Shown: positions 53,681 through 63,492 of the stretch, in pieces
How the letters are laid out: every line of letters starts with the position of its first letter
Numbering within the stretch: the stretch's first letter is position 1
Assembly: GCF_002079055.1 (NCBI RefSeq)
Contig: NC_047501.1
Location: 310,001-374,000 of the forward strand
Direction of reading: 5' to 3'
DNA length: 64,000 bases
DNA from: Saccharomyces paradoxus
Taxonomy: Eukaryota > Ascomycota > Saccharomycetes > Saccharomycetales > Saccharomycetaceae
Notes under the pieces: model-generated
Told to the model about the DNA's origin: nothing
The model's input: the letters and a program-made list of their open reading frames with translations, nothing else
The model's database searches: none
Position numbers and translations under genes: made by a program

Positions 53681-55828
53681 TCAATTAGTCTTTATTTTTA
53701 CATATATTTCTGACGCATTTTCATGGTTGATTAAGATTTCTTTCAGGATGAACGCTGCAATATCCGGTTCCTCGAAATAAGAAACATGTGATTTTACAGC
53801 AGATATAAAATCCACCTCTAGCAGATTTGGAGACATGGCGTAATCCAAACGTCCGGTGTAATTCAAATTTGTAAGCATTTTCGTAAGATTTTCTGATAAT
53901 TTGACCTTTGTTTTTTCTGATGAATTTTTTTTAGATTGCGAATAGTTTTCATCAGTACCTGGCAAATCTTTCCATATGTTTTCGCCAAATTCCAAAACTT
54001 TAGAAGTCAGTCCATAAGCTTCACTACAATGAGGTAAATAAGTTTGTTCATAGTGAGCCATTTCTTTACTAACAAGGGGTTCCATCCTATAGGAAATAGG
54101 ATCACAGACGTGATAAAGATTATAAACGTCCTTACATTGCGGTCTCTGTACAGCTAATTTCCTCTCCAAGTCATTGGGGAATTCTGGGCGATCACCAATT
54201 TTGGTTCTTTGAATTAACTTCAATAATCCAATTGGTGAGCCAATGAAGAACAGATTATCTACTTGAAATTCTAGTTCATATTTTTTTTGTTTGGACAAAA
54301 TATCGAATAGTATCATACTACCCAACGAATGACCCACCAAATGAACTTTCCCCTCAAAGTCTGGGTTAAATTCTTTGAAAATCCGAAATGTTTTGTTCAA
54401 TTGAGAGGTTACCTGTTGAAGAATCATATCCTGGTAGTATGGTTCTACATACAGCAAAATATCTAGGAGACCGTCAGCCAGTAGCTTCCTCAGGGGTAGC
54501 ACTCCATTCACTGTAACTTGTGACAAAGTCGGTAGTTCAGGATTTTCTATGTTTTCCTCCTTCGCATCGGTCTGGAAACTTATTGAGTGTCTCCAGGTGA
54601 TGGGTAGCACTTGAACGTTACAATTGCTTTTGTGATCAGGTGCTGTGTTTAGTGATTGTAATTTCTCGGAATTATTGTAAATTCTTTTCATATTAGATCT
54701 CAATAAATTTACGGTGTGTGCAAAATTCACATATTCGTACTTCTTACCCAAAGTTTGGCCTATACCATGAACACAAAGTACCAAGTTATTCACGTCTCTT
54801 CTGTTACTTCTAGTTTGTCCATCACTTGCGTCCGAATTCTTGCCATTCTTTATTTTGCTACTGGCATTGGCGCCTTGACTATTATCCGCATTATTGTAGT
54901 CTGTTTCCATTTGCTTTTCCAAACTCTGTGAATCATCTTGATCTTTATTGGAATTACCATTGAACAATTGTAAGAAGTCCGATAAATTAAAGAGGTTTGA
55001 AACTTTCTTTTCTAATTTTGTTTCAATGGTTTTTGATTTGGGACTGTTACTACCATCTGCCACAGCCTCCTGCGGCACTTTCCCTGACTTAAATGATGTA
55101 GATGTATGTTTAGTAGTTGCAGAGGATGCATTTTTGTACGACCTTGTGATCATTGTAGCATTAATCGGTAAAGATTGAGCAAGATTGGACCTTAAAAAGG
55201 CTAATTGCAGTTTTCCACCATCTAAATCCGACAGTAAAAATGCTGTTTGTTCATTGGCGAACAAAATAAACTTGAAAGTAGACTCATGCTCATCTTCATC
55301 GATCGATCCCTTTTTTTGCTTTTCTTCGTTTTCTTTATCAACTGGGTATTTACCTTTGAACCTAAATATATCTTGCAACTCTGCAGGGGGAGCCGTGGTC
55401 GGATCACCAATTCTGCCGTCGAATTTGAGCCGTTTATATAACCCTTCAATTTCCAAAGTAAGGTCACTGGGCAGAGGTTGATTTGAGGAGTCGAACCAAA
55501 CACCTCTTCGTACTTGATAAGTAGGGCCTTCCCAATAGGTGGGGGACAGTTCCATATGAGATAGATCCACTTTGAATAGGTAGTCCTCATTGACTAAAAC
55601 GGGCCTGCGCTCTTGGCGCTTGCTGGCCTTTTCCAAACGATTAGAGTCATCAATGGAGAACGGTTTGAATTTTTTTGGTGATTGTAAAGTCTTGTATATG
55701 GGTAAATAGGGCTTGGAGTTGGGAACGTCTATGGCGTAGAACCATGGAACGTAAGTGTGGTTTAACCTTAAGAAAAGGTTTCTGAAACGAGTGCTAGAGC
55801 GAAGGCCTCGATGAGTAAATCGTAGCAT
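53681..55828 (-). CDS. DDL1: Ddl1, mitochondrial DDHD-domain phospholipase A1
   Basis: Lipase of the PA-PLA1/DDHD family acting on cardiolipin, phosphatidylethanolamine and other phospholipids in mitochondria. The 715-residue protein begins with an Arg-rich targeting presequence (MLRFTHRGLRSSTRFRNLFL). A WWE-like N-terminal region has YWEGPTYQVRRGVWF. The hydrolase fold has NLVLCVHGIGQTLGKKYEY (oxyanion region) and the nucleophile elbow VGHSLGSM, with Ser501 in GxSxG. The DDHD part (about 530-705) ends near RLDYAMSPNLLEVDF and SHVSYFEEPDIAAF, which hold Asp and His residues of the triad region. A low-complexity insert (about 270-350) separates the halves. Divergence is concentrated in that insert. 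Confidence 0.96.
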   Translation of the reverse strand: MLRFTHRGLRSSTRFRNLFLRLNHTYVPWFYAIDVPNSKPYLPIYKTLQSPKKFKPFSIDDSNRLEKASKRQERRPVLVNEDYLFKVDLSHMELSPTYWEGPTYQVRRGVWFDSSNQPLPSDLTLEIEGLYKRLKFDGRIGDPTTAPPAELQDIFRFKGKYPVDKENEEKQKKGSIDEDEHESTFKFILFANEQTAFLLSDLDGGKLQLAFLRSNLAQSLPINATMITRSYKNASSATTKHTSTSFKSGKVPQEAVADGSNSPKSKTIETKLEKKVSNLFNLSDFLQLFNGNSNKDQDDSQSLEKQMETDYNNADNSQGANASSKIKNGKNSDASDGQTRSNRRDVNNLVLCVHGIGQTLGKKYEYVNFAHTVNLLRSNMKRIYNNSEKLQSLNTAPDHKSNCNVQVLPITWRHSISFQTDAKEENIENPELPTLSQVTVNGVLPLRKLLADGLLDILLYVEPYYQDMILQQVTSQLNKTFRIFKEFNPDFEGKVHLVGHSLGSMILFDILSKQKKYELEFQVDNLFFIGSPIGLLKLIQRTKIGDRPEFPNDLERKLAVQRPQCKDVYNLYHVCDPISYRMEPLVSKEMAHYEQTYLPHCSEAYGLTSKVLEFGENIWKDLPGTDENYSQSKKNSSEKTKVKLSENLTKMLTNLNYTGRLDYAMSPNLLEVDFISAVKSHVSYFEEPDIAAFILKEILINHENASEIYVKIKTN

Positions 55829-55980
55829 TTTAATTGATCGTTCCCTTTGAGCATATTCAGCGACCGTTCACTATTAGGGAAATGCAAAAATACAACTCAC
55901 TTTTTCTCCTAAAGCGACAAATGAGGTTAAAAAACCAACAGAATATTATATTATGTAATTTGCTTATTTATATGTGTGTA

Positions 55981-57678
55981 CTATGTATGAGACCCACGGA
56001 GCCTTGATTTCGACCTTAAATTGTAATAGGAAGAAGACTTTGCTACAGTAGCAGGGCCTTCAAGTTCATTAGTTAAAAGGGCCACTTTTCTTGGTTTTTT
56101 GTCAGTGGGATGTGCTCTCAACCTTTCTCTTAGAGGTAAATCTTCAATGGGAGCAGTGCTATTTAAACCCAACTTCCTCTTACGTAGCAATTTTCTTTGC
56201 AAAGAGGAGGATAAAACTGGTGGAGAGGGCGGGTCTGTAGTCGTTGGCGTAGTAGTCGTTGCCGAGAGAGACGGTGATGGGACATAAGAAGCTTCATCAT
56301 CAGATTTAGAAGATTCCTCTTCCTGCTCTTTCTGCTGTCTTAGTTGAATTTCACGCTGCTTTAAAAACTCATTCAAGTCATTCGGAGTTTCATTGACCAT
56401 ATCAATCAGTTTTCTGAAATCGTCTTTATTTTCGTATAGTTTTTCTAAATGAGGAGTGTCCTTGATAGTCTTTTGAACCCGTGTATGGTTTTCTGTGGGA
56501 TTGATTGGTGACTGCGGTTTTGGAATTGCAATGTCAGAAGGCAGATAGTCTTTGTTTGGGTTTAGCTTTAATTTCTCGAACTTGGATAAAATTTCCGGAT
56601 CTTGTTTATCATTAGGAAGTAGTTTTTGGTTGTTTAAAACGGCCAACGGTTGGCTCGAATATAGTTTGGAATGCTTTAGTCGGGTATGGTTGACGATACC
56701 TTGCGCGGAAGTGAAGCCAGAACGGTCGCATTTGGAGCATGTAATTATAACCAGAATTCCGTCGTATCTCCTGAAAATGGGCTCATTATCTTCGGTCTTA
56801 CCAATGATACCGCTATTGCTCGTCAAGCAGGTGCTACTGTAATTACGTCTGTGGTTAAGGTGCATCTGGCTTGGTTTAAAGGGGAGTATTTGAAACCCTG
56901 GCTGCTCGTCTAAGGGGGATATTGAAGAGGAACGAGGCGAGGAAGTACCATCCGATTTGGTGTGAGGCAAGGAGACGAGAGTGGGCTTGGTTATAGCTTC
57001 CGATAGGGATTTAGAACCTGTCAGTCTGTAGTCAATTATATTCGAGTTTGCCGGACGGAGGGCAGAAGGCTCCAAAAGGAGCCCATTACTCTTGCTTCTG
57101 GTATGATAGTGATGGTGAGGTATGCGCGTTGTCGACATATTTGAGTTGCTGCTTGAGGACAGGGGCTGACAATTGATGTTATAATCCGATAGAGCCGGGT
57201 ATGATAAGTTATAATCTGATGCGTTTGTATTTTCCATACCCATACTGTAATGAGGGTGGCCGCTGAGGGCGCTATGCTGTTGCTGTTGCTTTATTTTAAG
57301 TTGATATGTCCGTTCGATTTTGTTCAATAAGCTAGTATCGTTATGCAGGGTTTCCAAGAGAGCTAGTTTTGCGTTAACCCTTTGGACATTTCTTCGCAAG
57401 TGCCCGATATGCTTGTGATTGAGCATTATATGCAGATTCAGAACATTCAGTATCTCCCCCTTGGCGCACTCGTACTTCAACCGCTGGGTATTTTCACTGT
57501 CCTTGTCCGCATTACCAGTGGCGGTGCCCATTTTGAAGGGCTCGTCCATATTGTTGTCCAAATCCTGAGGAGATTTTGGCGTCGTAACCTGATAAACGTT
57601 AGCCATCTTGGAAGACGACGAAGAGGGGTTATGATGATGGTGCTGGTGGTGCAGTTTATCTTGGGCGGGACTCATCAT
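55981..57678 (-). CDS. AHC1: Ahc1, subunit of the ADA histone acetyltransferase complex
   Basis: Structural subunit specific to the ADA complex (Gcn5-Ada2-Ada3) and required for its integrity. The 565-residue protein has a His/Ser-rich start, a helical region (about 65-130, [20 protein letters not shown]), and a single C2H2-type zinc finger with Cys314, Cys317, His331 and His336 ([18 protein letters not shown]). The C-terminal half is disordered, Ser/Thr/Pro-rich, with a basic [10 protein letters not shown] segment. Two ATGs are in tandem at the start. Divergent from HST3, with 507 bp between. Confidence 0.96.
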   Translation of the reverse strand: MMSPAQDKLHHQHHHHNPSSSSSKMANVYQVTTPKSPQDLDNNMDEPFKMGTATGNADKDSENTQRLKYECAKGEILNVLNLHIMLNHKHIGHLRRNVQRVNAKLALLETLHNDTSLLNKIERTYQLKIKQQQQHSALSGHPHYSMGMENTNASDYNLSYPALSDYNINCQPLSSSSNSNMSTTRIPHHHYHTRSKSNGLLLEPSALRPANSNIIDYRLTGSKSLSEAITKPTLVSLPHTKSDGTSSPRSSSISPLDEQPGFQILPFKPSQMHLNHRRNYSSTCLTSNSGIIGKTEDNEPIFRRYDGILVIITCSKCDRSGFTSAQGIVNHTRLKHSKLYSSQPLAVLNNQKLLPNDKQDPEILSKFEKLKLNPNKDYLPSDIAIPKPQSPINPTENHTRVQKTIKDTPHLEKLYENKDDFRKLIDMVNETPNDLNEFLKQREIQLRQQKEQEEESSKSDDEASYVPSPSLSATTTTPTTTDPPSPPVLSSSLQRKLLRKRKLGLNSTAPIEDLPLRERLRAHPTDKKPRKVALLTNELEGPATVAKSSSYYNLRSKSRLRGSHT

Positions 57679-58185
57679 GAGGAGATGGCCATATATACAA
57701 AGTGCTGAGTGAGAAGCGTGGGCCCGAAGAGCAGTAGAATGCGAAATGTTAGAAGATGTTGATGAAGGAACACTAGCTTAGAAATGCGGAAACGGGAACC
57801 TTTGGAAGCAAAATGCGCACACGGCGGGCCAAACTTCATCATCTTCTTCTTTGGCACAGGTTCTTGCTGTCGCTCTTCCTGCTTCTTCCCTGTTTGTTTT
57901 TCCCGCTTCCTGCGGCTATGCGCAGTGGCAAATGCACTGCACGTGTTTCTGTGGCGGGTACCCCTCAAGTGCGGGTAACCGCATGAAACCCAACATCACG
58001 AAGGACGTTGGATTTGCGGTTACCGCAAAGGGTAAAACGTCAATAAAAGCAAGACAATGTTAGTTCGTGCCAGAGCTACATCTGGTGTACGTCCTATATA
58101 ACACAAGCGAGAGACAATACGTGGTTAGTGTGTGTAAAAACTGAGGAGTTCTTTTACATACTACCAGACCCGTTTTTCTCAAAAA
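57679..58185. other. Divergent promoter AHC1/HST3
   Basis: A 507-bp, GC-richer promoter. Small plus-strand frames (57784-57978, 57851-58063) correspond in place to the dubious YOR024W of S. cerevisiae and are not called. A Reb1 site is entered separately. GCGGTTACCGC at about 58016-58026 is a near-palindrome. Confidence 0.5.
57972..57978 (-). promoter_or_regulatory. Reb1 site (AHC1/HST3 promoter)
   Basis: CGGGTAA is the exact reverse of the Reb1 core TTACCCG. Reb1 clears nucleosomes at divergent promoters; the site is 208 bp before the HST3 ATG. Confidence 0.5.
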
Positions 58186-59532
58186 ATGACTTCAGCATCG
58201 CCCTCGCCACCTGCAAGTCGATCGGGTTCGATGTGCTCTGACTTGTCGTCCTCTTTGCAGACTGAGAAATTGGCACACATTACGAACCTTAACGCCGATG
58301 ACGAACTTCTTCGGCTCGTCACCAAGCAGTTGGGCAGATCTAGAAGAATTGCTTGTCTAACTGGGGCAGGCATTTCATGTAACGCAGGCATTCCTGACTT
58401 TCGGTCTTCTGATGGGCTCTACGACCTAGTGAAAAGAGACTCTTCACAGTATTGGTCTATCAAATCCGGTAGGGAAATGTTTGATATTTCACTATTTAGA
58501 GATGACTTCAAAATCTCCATTTTTGCTAAATTTATGGAGAGACTCTACTCAAATGTCCAGTTAGCAAAACCGACTAAGACCCACAAGTTTATCGCACACT
58601 TAAAAGACAGGAATAAACTGCTGCGCTGTTATACACAAAACATCGATGGGCTAGAAGAAAGCATAGGTCTTACTATGTCGAATAGAAAATTACCGCTTAC
58701 ATCATTTAGTTCACATTGGAAAAATCTGGATGTCGTTCAGTTGCATGGCGATCTGAAAACTCTTTCGTGCACGAAGTGCTTCCAGACCTTCTCCTGGAGC
58801 AGGTACTGGTCTCGCTGTTTGAGAAGAGGTGAGCTACCATTGTGTCCGGATTGCGAGGCACTTATCAACAAAAGGATGAATGAAGGAAAGCGAACACTGG
58901 GTTCCAACGTTGGTATTCTAAGACCTAACATCGTCCTGTATGGTGAAAACCACCCATCCTGTGAAATTATTACACAAGGTCTAAACCTTGACATAATTAG
59001 AGGCAACCCTGATCTTTTGATCATCATGGGTACGAGTTTGAAAGTTGATGGTGTGAAACAGCTAGTGAAAAAATTAAGTAAGAGAATTCACGACCGTGGA
59101 GGGCTAATCATCCTCGTAAACAAGACTCCCATTGGCGACTCACCTTGGCATGGCATTATAGACTACCAAATCCATTCAGATTGTGACAATTGGGTCACAT
59201 TTCTTGAATCCCAAATACCAGATTTCTTCAAGACACAAGACCAAATTAGGAAGTTAAGACAGTTGAAAAGAGAAGCAAGCGACTTGAGAAAGCAAATGAA
59301 GGCCCAAAAGGACTCTATTGGAACGCCTCCAACAACTCCTCTACGAGGTGTCGAGCAGATCGATACTCAAGGAAACAATGAATTGAACACAAAAATAAAG
59401 TCACTGAACACAATCAAGAGGAAAATATTGTCACCAGAAAACTCCAGTGAGGAGGACGAAGAGGAAAAAAAATTAGATACGAGGAAGCGCGCTAAGATAC
59501 GACCAACCTTCGATAACAATCAAGCCTCGTAA
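58186..59532 (+). CDS. HST3: Hst3, NAD-dependent histone H3 Lys56 deacetylase
   Basis: Nuclear sirtuin that, with Hst4, removes H3K56 acetylation after S phase and so guards genome stability; the protein is degraded on replication stress. It is 448 residues. The sirtuin core (about 52-330) shows GAGISCNAGIPDFRSSDGLY (NAD pocket, from Gly60), TQNIDGLEE, the catalytic His187 in VQLHGDLKTL, two C-x2-C zinc pairs (CTKC and CPDC), and GTSLKVDG. The C-terminal tail has TPPTTPLR and a Ser/Asp/Glu stretch (SSEEDEEEKK), a phosphodegron-like region. Length is one residue over that recalled for S. cerevisiae. Confidence 0.98.
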   Translation: MTSASPSPPASRSGSMCSDLSSSLQTEKLAHITNLNADDELLRLVTKQLGRSRRIACLTGAGISCNAGIPDFRSSDGLYDLVKRDSSQYWSIKSGREMFDISLFRDDFKISIFAKFMERLYSNVQLAKPTKTHKFIAHLKDRNKLLRCYTQNIDGLEESIGLTMSNRKLPLTSFSSHWKNLDVVQLHGDLKTLSCTKCFQTFSWSRYWSRCLRRGELPLCPDCEALINKRMNEGKRTLGSNVGILRPNIVLYGENHPSCEIITQGLNLDIIRGNPDLLIIMGTSLKVDGVKQLVKKLSKRIHDRGGLIILVNKTPIGDSPWHGIIDYQIHSDCDNWVTFLESQIPDFFKTQDQIRKLRQLKREASDLRKQMKAQKDSIGTPPTTPLRGVEQIDTQGNNELNTKIKSLNTIKRKILSPENSSEEDEEEKKLDTRKRAKIRPTFDNNQAS

Positions 59533-59748
59533 AACTTAGCTATCAAAATGGGTTAATGATAAATAATCGAGGTTGAAACCCCTTTGCATAATATATCATC
59601 CGTTTAATTTATCTTCCGTTTATATACTCATACATATATGTACGGAGATCTGCATGCCCGAAACTAAAAAAAACAACAAGAAAACAATATATCATCGCGA
59701 AAAGAAATCCATTCTACAACCGCAGCACGGCAACGCAACGGTTACGGC

Positions 59749-60774
59749 ATGCAGATAGTAGAGATTGAACAGGCCCCAAAAGACTACATAAGCGACATTA
59801 AAATCATCTCTTCCAGATCACTGCTTTTAATAACGTCTTGGGATGGTTCGTTAACGGTCTACAAATTCGACAACCAGGGGAAAAATGTTAAACTTTTACA
59901 ATCGCTACGTTATAAGCATCCGTTATTGAGCTGCAATTTTATCAATAATCCCGATCTGCAAATATACGTGGGAACTGTACAGGGTGAAATTCTAAAAGTT
60001 GATTTGATAGGTATGCCCAGCTTCCAAGCTTTGACGAGCAATGAAGCGAATTTGGGCATTTGCCGAATATGCAAATATGGAGATGATAAACTTATTGCCG
60101 CGTCATGGGATGGCCTGATAGAGGTTATCGATCCTCGCAATTACCTTGACGAAGTCACTCCTGTGAAAAATCTGAACTCTAATAACACGAAAGTAAAGAA
60201 TAAGGTATTTACCATGGATACGAACTCCTCTCGATTAATCGTTGGTATGAACAATAGCCAGGTCCGATGGTTTCACCTACCACTCTGTGAAGATGATAAC
60301 GGAACAGTGGAGGAATCTGGACTGAAGTATCAAATAAGAGACGTCGCCCTTTTACCACAAGACCAAGAAGGTTATGCATGTAGCAGCATTGATGGGCGTG
60401 TCGCCGTGGAGTTCTTCAATGATCAGGGCAATAGCGACAGCTCAAGCAAAAGGTTCGCATTTAGATGCCACCGTTTGAATCTAAAGGACACCAACCTAGC
60501 GTATCCAGTAAACTCTATTGAATTTTCCCCTCACTCTGAGTTCTTATATACAGCCGGTTCTGATGGCATTATTTCATGCTGGAATCTACAAACCCGCAAG
60601 AAGATAAAAAACTTCGCCAAATTTAACGAGAATAGCGTCGTTAAGATTGCTTGTTCGGATAATGTTTTATGTCTGGCAACTTCTGACGATACCTTCAAAA
60701 CGAACGCCGCAATTGACCGTACCATTGAACTAGATGCAAGTTCATTATACATAATATTTGACTATGAGAGCTAA
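59749..60774 (+). CDS. BUB3: Bub3, spindle-assembly checkpoint WD40 protein
   Basis: Seven-bladed beta-propeller that binds phosphorylated MELT repeats of Spc105/KNL1 and carries Bub1 and Mad3 to unattached kinetochores. It is 341 residues, the family's length. WD-type units are visible: SLLLITSWDGSLTVYKF, YGDDKLIAASWDGLIEVIDP, and the best one, SEFLYTAGSDGIISCWNLQT. The ATG at 59749 overlaps GGCATGCAG and is the first in frame. The gene is in tandem between HST3 and STI1. Confidence 0.98.
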   Translation: MQIVEIEQAPKDYISDIKIISSRSLLLITSWDGSLTVYKFDNQGKNVKLLQSLRYKHPLLSCNFINNPDLQIYVGTVQGEILKVDLIGMPSFQALTSNEANLGICRICKYGDDKLIAASWDGLIEVIDPRNYLDEVTPVKNLNSNNTKVKNKVFTMDTNSSRLIVGMNNSQVRWFHLPLCEDDNGTVEESGLKYQIRDVALLPQDQEGYACSSIDGRVAVEFFNDQGNSDSSSKRFAFRCHRLNLKDTNLAYPVNSIEFSPHSEFLYTAGSDGIISCWNLQTRKKIKNFAKFNENSVVKIACSDNVLCLATSDDTFKTNAAIDRTIELDASSLYIIFDYES

Positions 60775-60802
60775 TCTTCTTGGATGTTCGTGTAGTATGA
60801 TA

Positions 60803-60815
60803 GAACATTCCAGAA
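60803..60815. promoter_or_regulatory. Heat-shock element of STI1
   Basis: GAACATTCCAGAA has three correctly spaced inverted units (GAA-n2-TTC-n2-GAA), about 200 bp before the STI1 ATG and 29 bp after the BUB3 stop. Confidence 0.75.
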
Positions 60816-61013
60816 AAAAAATTCAGGTTCATCGCTCTTTCTTCGCTTCTCCTCCTTTAAGGAATAAAAAAAAATTACATAGATAGATTAAGTGAATAGC
60901 ATTTGGTGAAAAAGTATATATAGATCAATCATCTTAGTAAGGTATATCGTTAAAGACTACGAATCTGGTCCCAAATTTCTCCCTGCAGTTAAAACAACTC
61001 ACGCGCAAGAAAG

Positions 61014-62783
61014 ATGTCATTGACAGCTGACGAATACAAACAACAAGGCAACGCAGCATTTACCGCTAAGGATTACAATAAGGCGATCGAGCTCTTCACT
61101 AAAGCTATTGAAGTTTCTGAAGCCCCAAATCACGTTTTATATTCCAACAGATCTGCGTGTTATACTTCTTTAAAGAAATTTAGCGACGCATTGAGTGATG
61201 CCAATGAATGTGTCAAAATTAATCCATCTTGGTCTAAGGGTTATAATAGACTTGGTGCCGCCCACTTAGGTCTTGGCGATCTAGATGAAGCTGAAAGCAA
61301 CTACAAAAAAGCTTTGGAGTTGGATGCCAGTAACAAGGCCGCCAAAGAAGGGTTGGACCAGGTTCATCGTACCCAACAGACAAGGCAAGCACAACCTGAT
61401 TTAGGGTTGACACAGTTATTTGCTGATCCAAATTTAATTGAAAACTTGAAAAAAAACCCAAAAACAAGCGAAATGATGAAAGACCCTCAATTAGTTGCTA
61501 AACTAATTGGATACAAGCAAAATCCACAAGCTATTGGCCAAGATCTATTTACCGATCCAAGATTAATGACCATCATGGCTACATTAATGGGCGTTGATTT
61601 AAATATGGATGATATAAACCAATCAAACTCCATGCCAAAGGAGCCAGAAGCCAGTAAAGGTGCTGAACAAAAGGAAGACGCTAAACCACAAAGCGATTCC
61701 ACCACAAAGAAAGAACATTCCTCAAAAGCACCACAGAAAGAGGAAGGCAAGGAATCCGAGCCAATGGAAGTCGACGAAGATGACTCTAAAACTGAAGCCG
61801 ACAAGGAAAAAGCCGAAGGTAACAAGTTTTATAAGACCCGTCAGTTCGATGAAGCTATAGAGCACTACAACAAGGCGTGGGAACTGCACAAAGATATCAC
61901 CTATTTGAACAACCGTGCTGCTGCTGAATACGAAAAAGGCGAATACGAGACTGCTATCGCAACCTTGAATGATGCTGTTGAGCAAGGTAGAGAAATGAGA
62001 GCAGATTACAAGGTGATTTCTAAATCATTTGCACGTATTGGTAATGCTTATCACAAATTAGGTGACTTGAAAAAAACCATAGAATACTACCAAAAATCAT
62101 TGACCGAACACCGTACCGCCGACATTTTGACCAAATTAAGGAACGCTGAAAAGGAATTGAAAAAAGCTGAGGCGGAGGCATATGTTAATCCTGAAAAGGC
62201 AGAAGAAGCTCGTCTTGAAGGTAAGGAATATTTCACTAAGAGTGATTGGCCAAATGCTGTAAAGGCTTATACTGAAATGATCAAAAGGGCACCTGAAGAC
62301 GCTAGAGGATATTCCAATAGAGCTGCTGCCCTAGCTAAATTAATGTCTTTCCCTGAAGCCATCGCAGATTGTAACAAAGCCATTGAAAAAGATCCAAATT
62401 TCGTGAGAGCTTATATTAGAAAGGCCACCGCACAAATTGCCGTAAAAGAATACGCTGCTGCTTTGGAAACACTAGATGAGGCCAGAACCAAGGATGCCGA
62501 AGTGAATAAGGGTTCTAGTGCCAAGGAGATTGATCAGCTGTACTACAAGGCAAGCCAACAGAGATTCCAACCCGATACCGGTAACGAAACTCCAGAAGAG
62601 ACCTATCAAAGGGCCATGAAAGATCCTGAAGTGGCTGCAATCATGCAAGATCCCGTCATGCAAAGTATTTTGCAACAAGCTCAACAGAATCCCGCTGCTT
62701 TACAAGAACACATGAAAAATCCAGAAGTATTCAAAAAGATTCAAACTTTGATTGCTGCTGGTATCATCCGGACCGGTCGCTGA
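61014..62783 (+). CDS. STI1: Sti1 (Hop homologue), Hsp70-Hsp90 adaptor
   Basis: Cochaperone that links Hsp70 (Ssa) and Hsp90 (Hsp82) during client transfer and inhibits Hsp90 ATPase. It is 589 residues, the S. cerevisiae length. Domain order is TPR1 (about 5-115, ADEYKQQGNAAFTAKDYNKA), DP1 (about 125-195), a charged linker with a KKEHSSKAPQKEE run, TPR2A (about 260-375, KAEGNKFYKTRQFDEAIEHY), TPR2B (about 393-510, EGKEYFTKSDWPNAVKAYTE) and DP2 (about 530-589, DPEVAAIMQDPVMQSILQQA). The carboxylate-clamp lysine and asparagine positions of the TPRs look intact. An HSE upstream indicates Hsf1 control. Confidence 0.98.
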   Translation: MSLTADEYKQQGNAAFTAKDYNKAIELFTKAIEVSEAPNHVLYSNRSACYTSLKKFSDALSDANECVKINPSWSKGYNRLGAAHLGLGDLDEAESNYKKALELDASNKAAKEGLDQVHRTQQTRQAQPDLGLTQLFADPNLIENLKKNPKTSEMMKDPQLVAKLIGYKQNPQAIGQDLFTDPRLMTIMATLMGVDLNMDDINQSNSMPKEPEASKGAEQKEDAKPQSDSTTKKEHSSKAPQKEEGKESEPMEVDEDDSKTEADKEKAEGNKFYKTRQFDEAIEHYNKAWELHKDITYLNNRAAAEYEKGEYETAIATLNDAVEQGREMRADYKVISKSFARIGNAYHKLGDLKKTIEYYQKSLTEHRTADILTKLRNAEKELKKAEAEAYVNPEKAEEARLEGKEYFTKSDWPNAVKAYTEMIKRAPEDARGYSNRAAALAKLMSFPEAIADCNKAIEKDPNFVRAYIRKATAQIAVKEYAAALETLDEARTKDAEVNKGSSAKEIDQLYYKASQQRFQPDTGNETPEETYQRAMKDPEVAAIMQDPVMQSILQQAQQNPAALQEHMKNPEVFKKIQTLIAAGIIRTGR

Positions 62784-63492
62784 AATTAAACGTAAGTCAT
62801 CCCCTTATTACCCTGAATTTTATTTTTACTGCTTTCATACATATGTATATATAATGATATTTCTCACTTAGTATACCTAGATCTACTTCACGCAATGGTT
62901 AAAAATTTAATAGAGAAACCGGAACTTAAAAATAACGGGTTCACCGGACAGGAAAATAAATATCGGGCTTCATCATATCGTTTTTCCTGGTGTTCTCCAG
63001 ATCAGCCCTATAGGGGGATTCCTGGCCGGAACTCTCCTTGGAAACCAAAAAAAAACCAATTACGTAAAGACCATCTTACGTCAACAATATTCATTACATC
63101 AGAAAGCGAAAAAAAGGCGAGAAAATCCGCTAAGCTGAGAAAATTAGGGGAATAAACTTTTGAAAGTAATTGCTATGATATAATTCTCTTTGTTTGCTAT
63201 GTATTTTCTACGTATATTTTTACACCCTAACCTCTTTCTTTTTAAGTAATGTGCCTGACATGAAAAAAGGGAGAAGAAGGAAACAAAAATTAAAATAGTG
63301 AAAAATTAAGTTTGCTGATTACCTAATACTGGCTGCCTGAACTAGAACCCATAAATTGTTTTCCTGTCTCGTCATATCTCGCCACTTTGTGTAGAAATTT
63401 TTTTGGGGAAGGAGGTTGCATCCCCCCTGAAGAAATGCTCATTGTATGTTTTGAAAAGTTTCAGGATGTTACTGGTGCTAGTAATCATTGCT
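62784..63492. other. Convergent spacer STI1/CIN5
   Basis: A 709-bp spacer. It contains an 86-codon ATG-started frame (62895-63155) and, in another frame of the same strand, a protein-like open stretch (62965-63135); see findings. The rest is AT-rich with no recognised feature. Confidence 0.45.

Noticed and set aside
57784-58063. Cys-rich plus-strand frames in the AHC1/HST3 promoter (YOR024W position)
   Set aside because: Short, overlapping each other, and lying over the Reb1 site and promoter; likely the dubious ORF known there.
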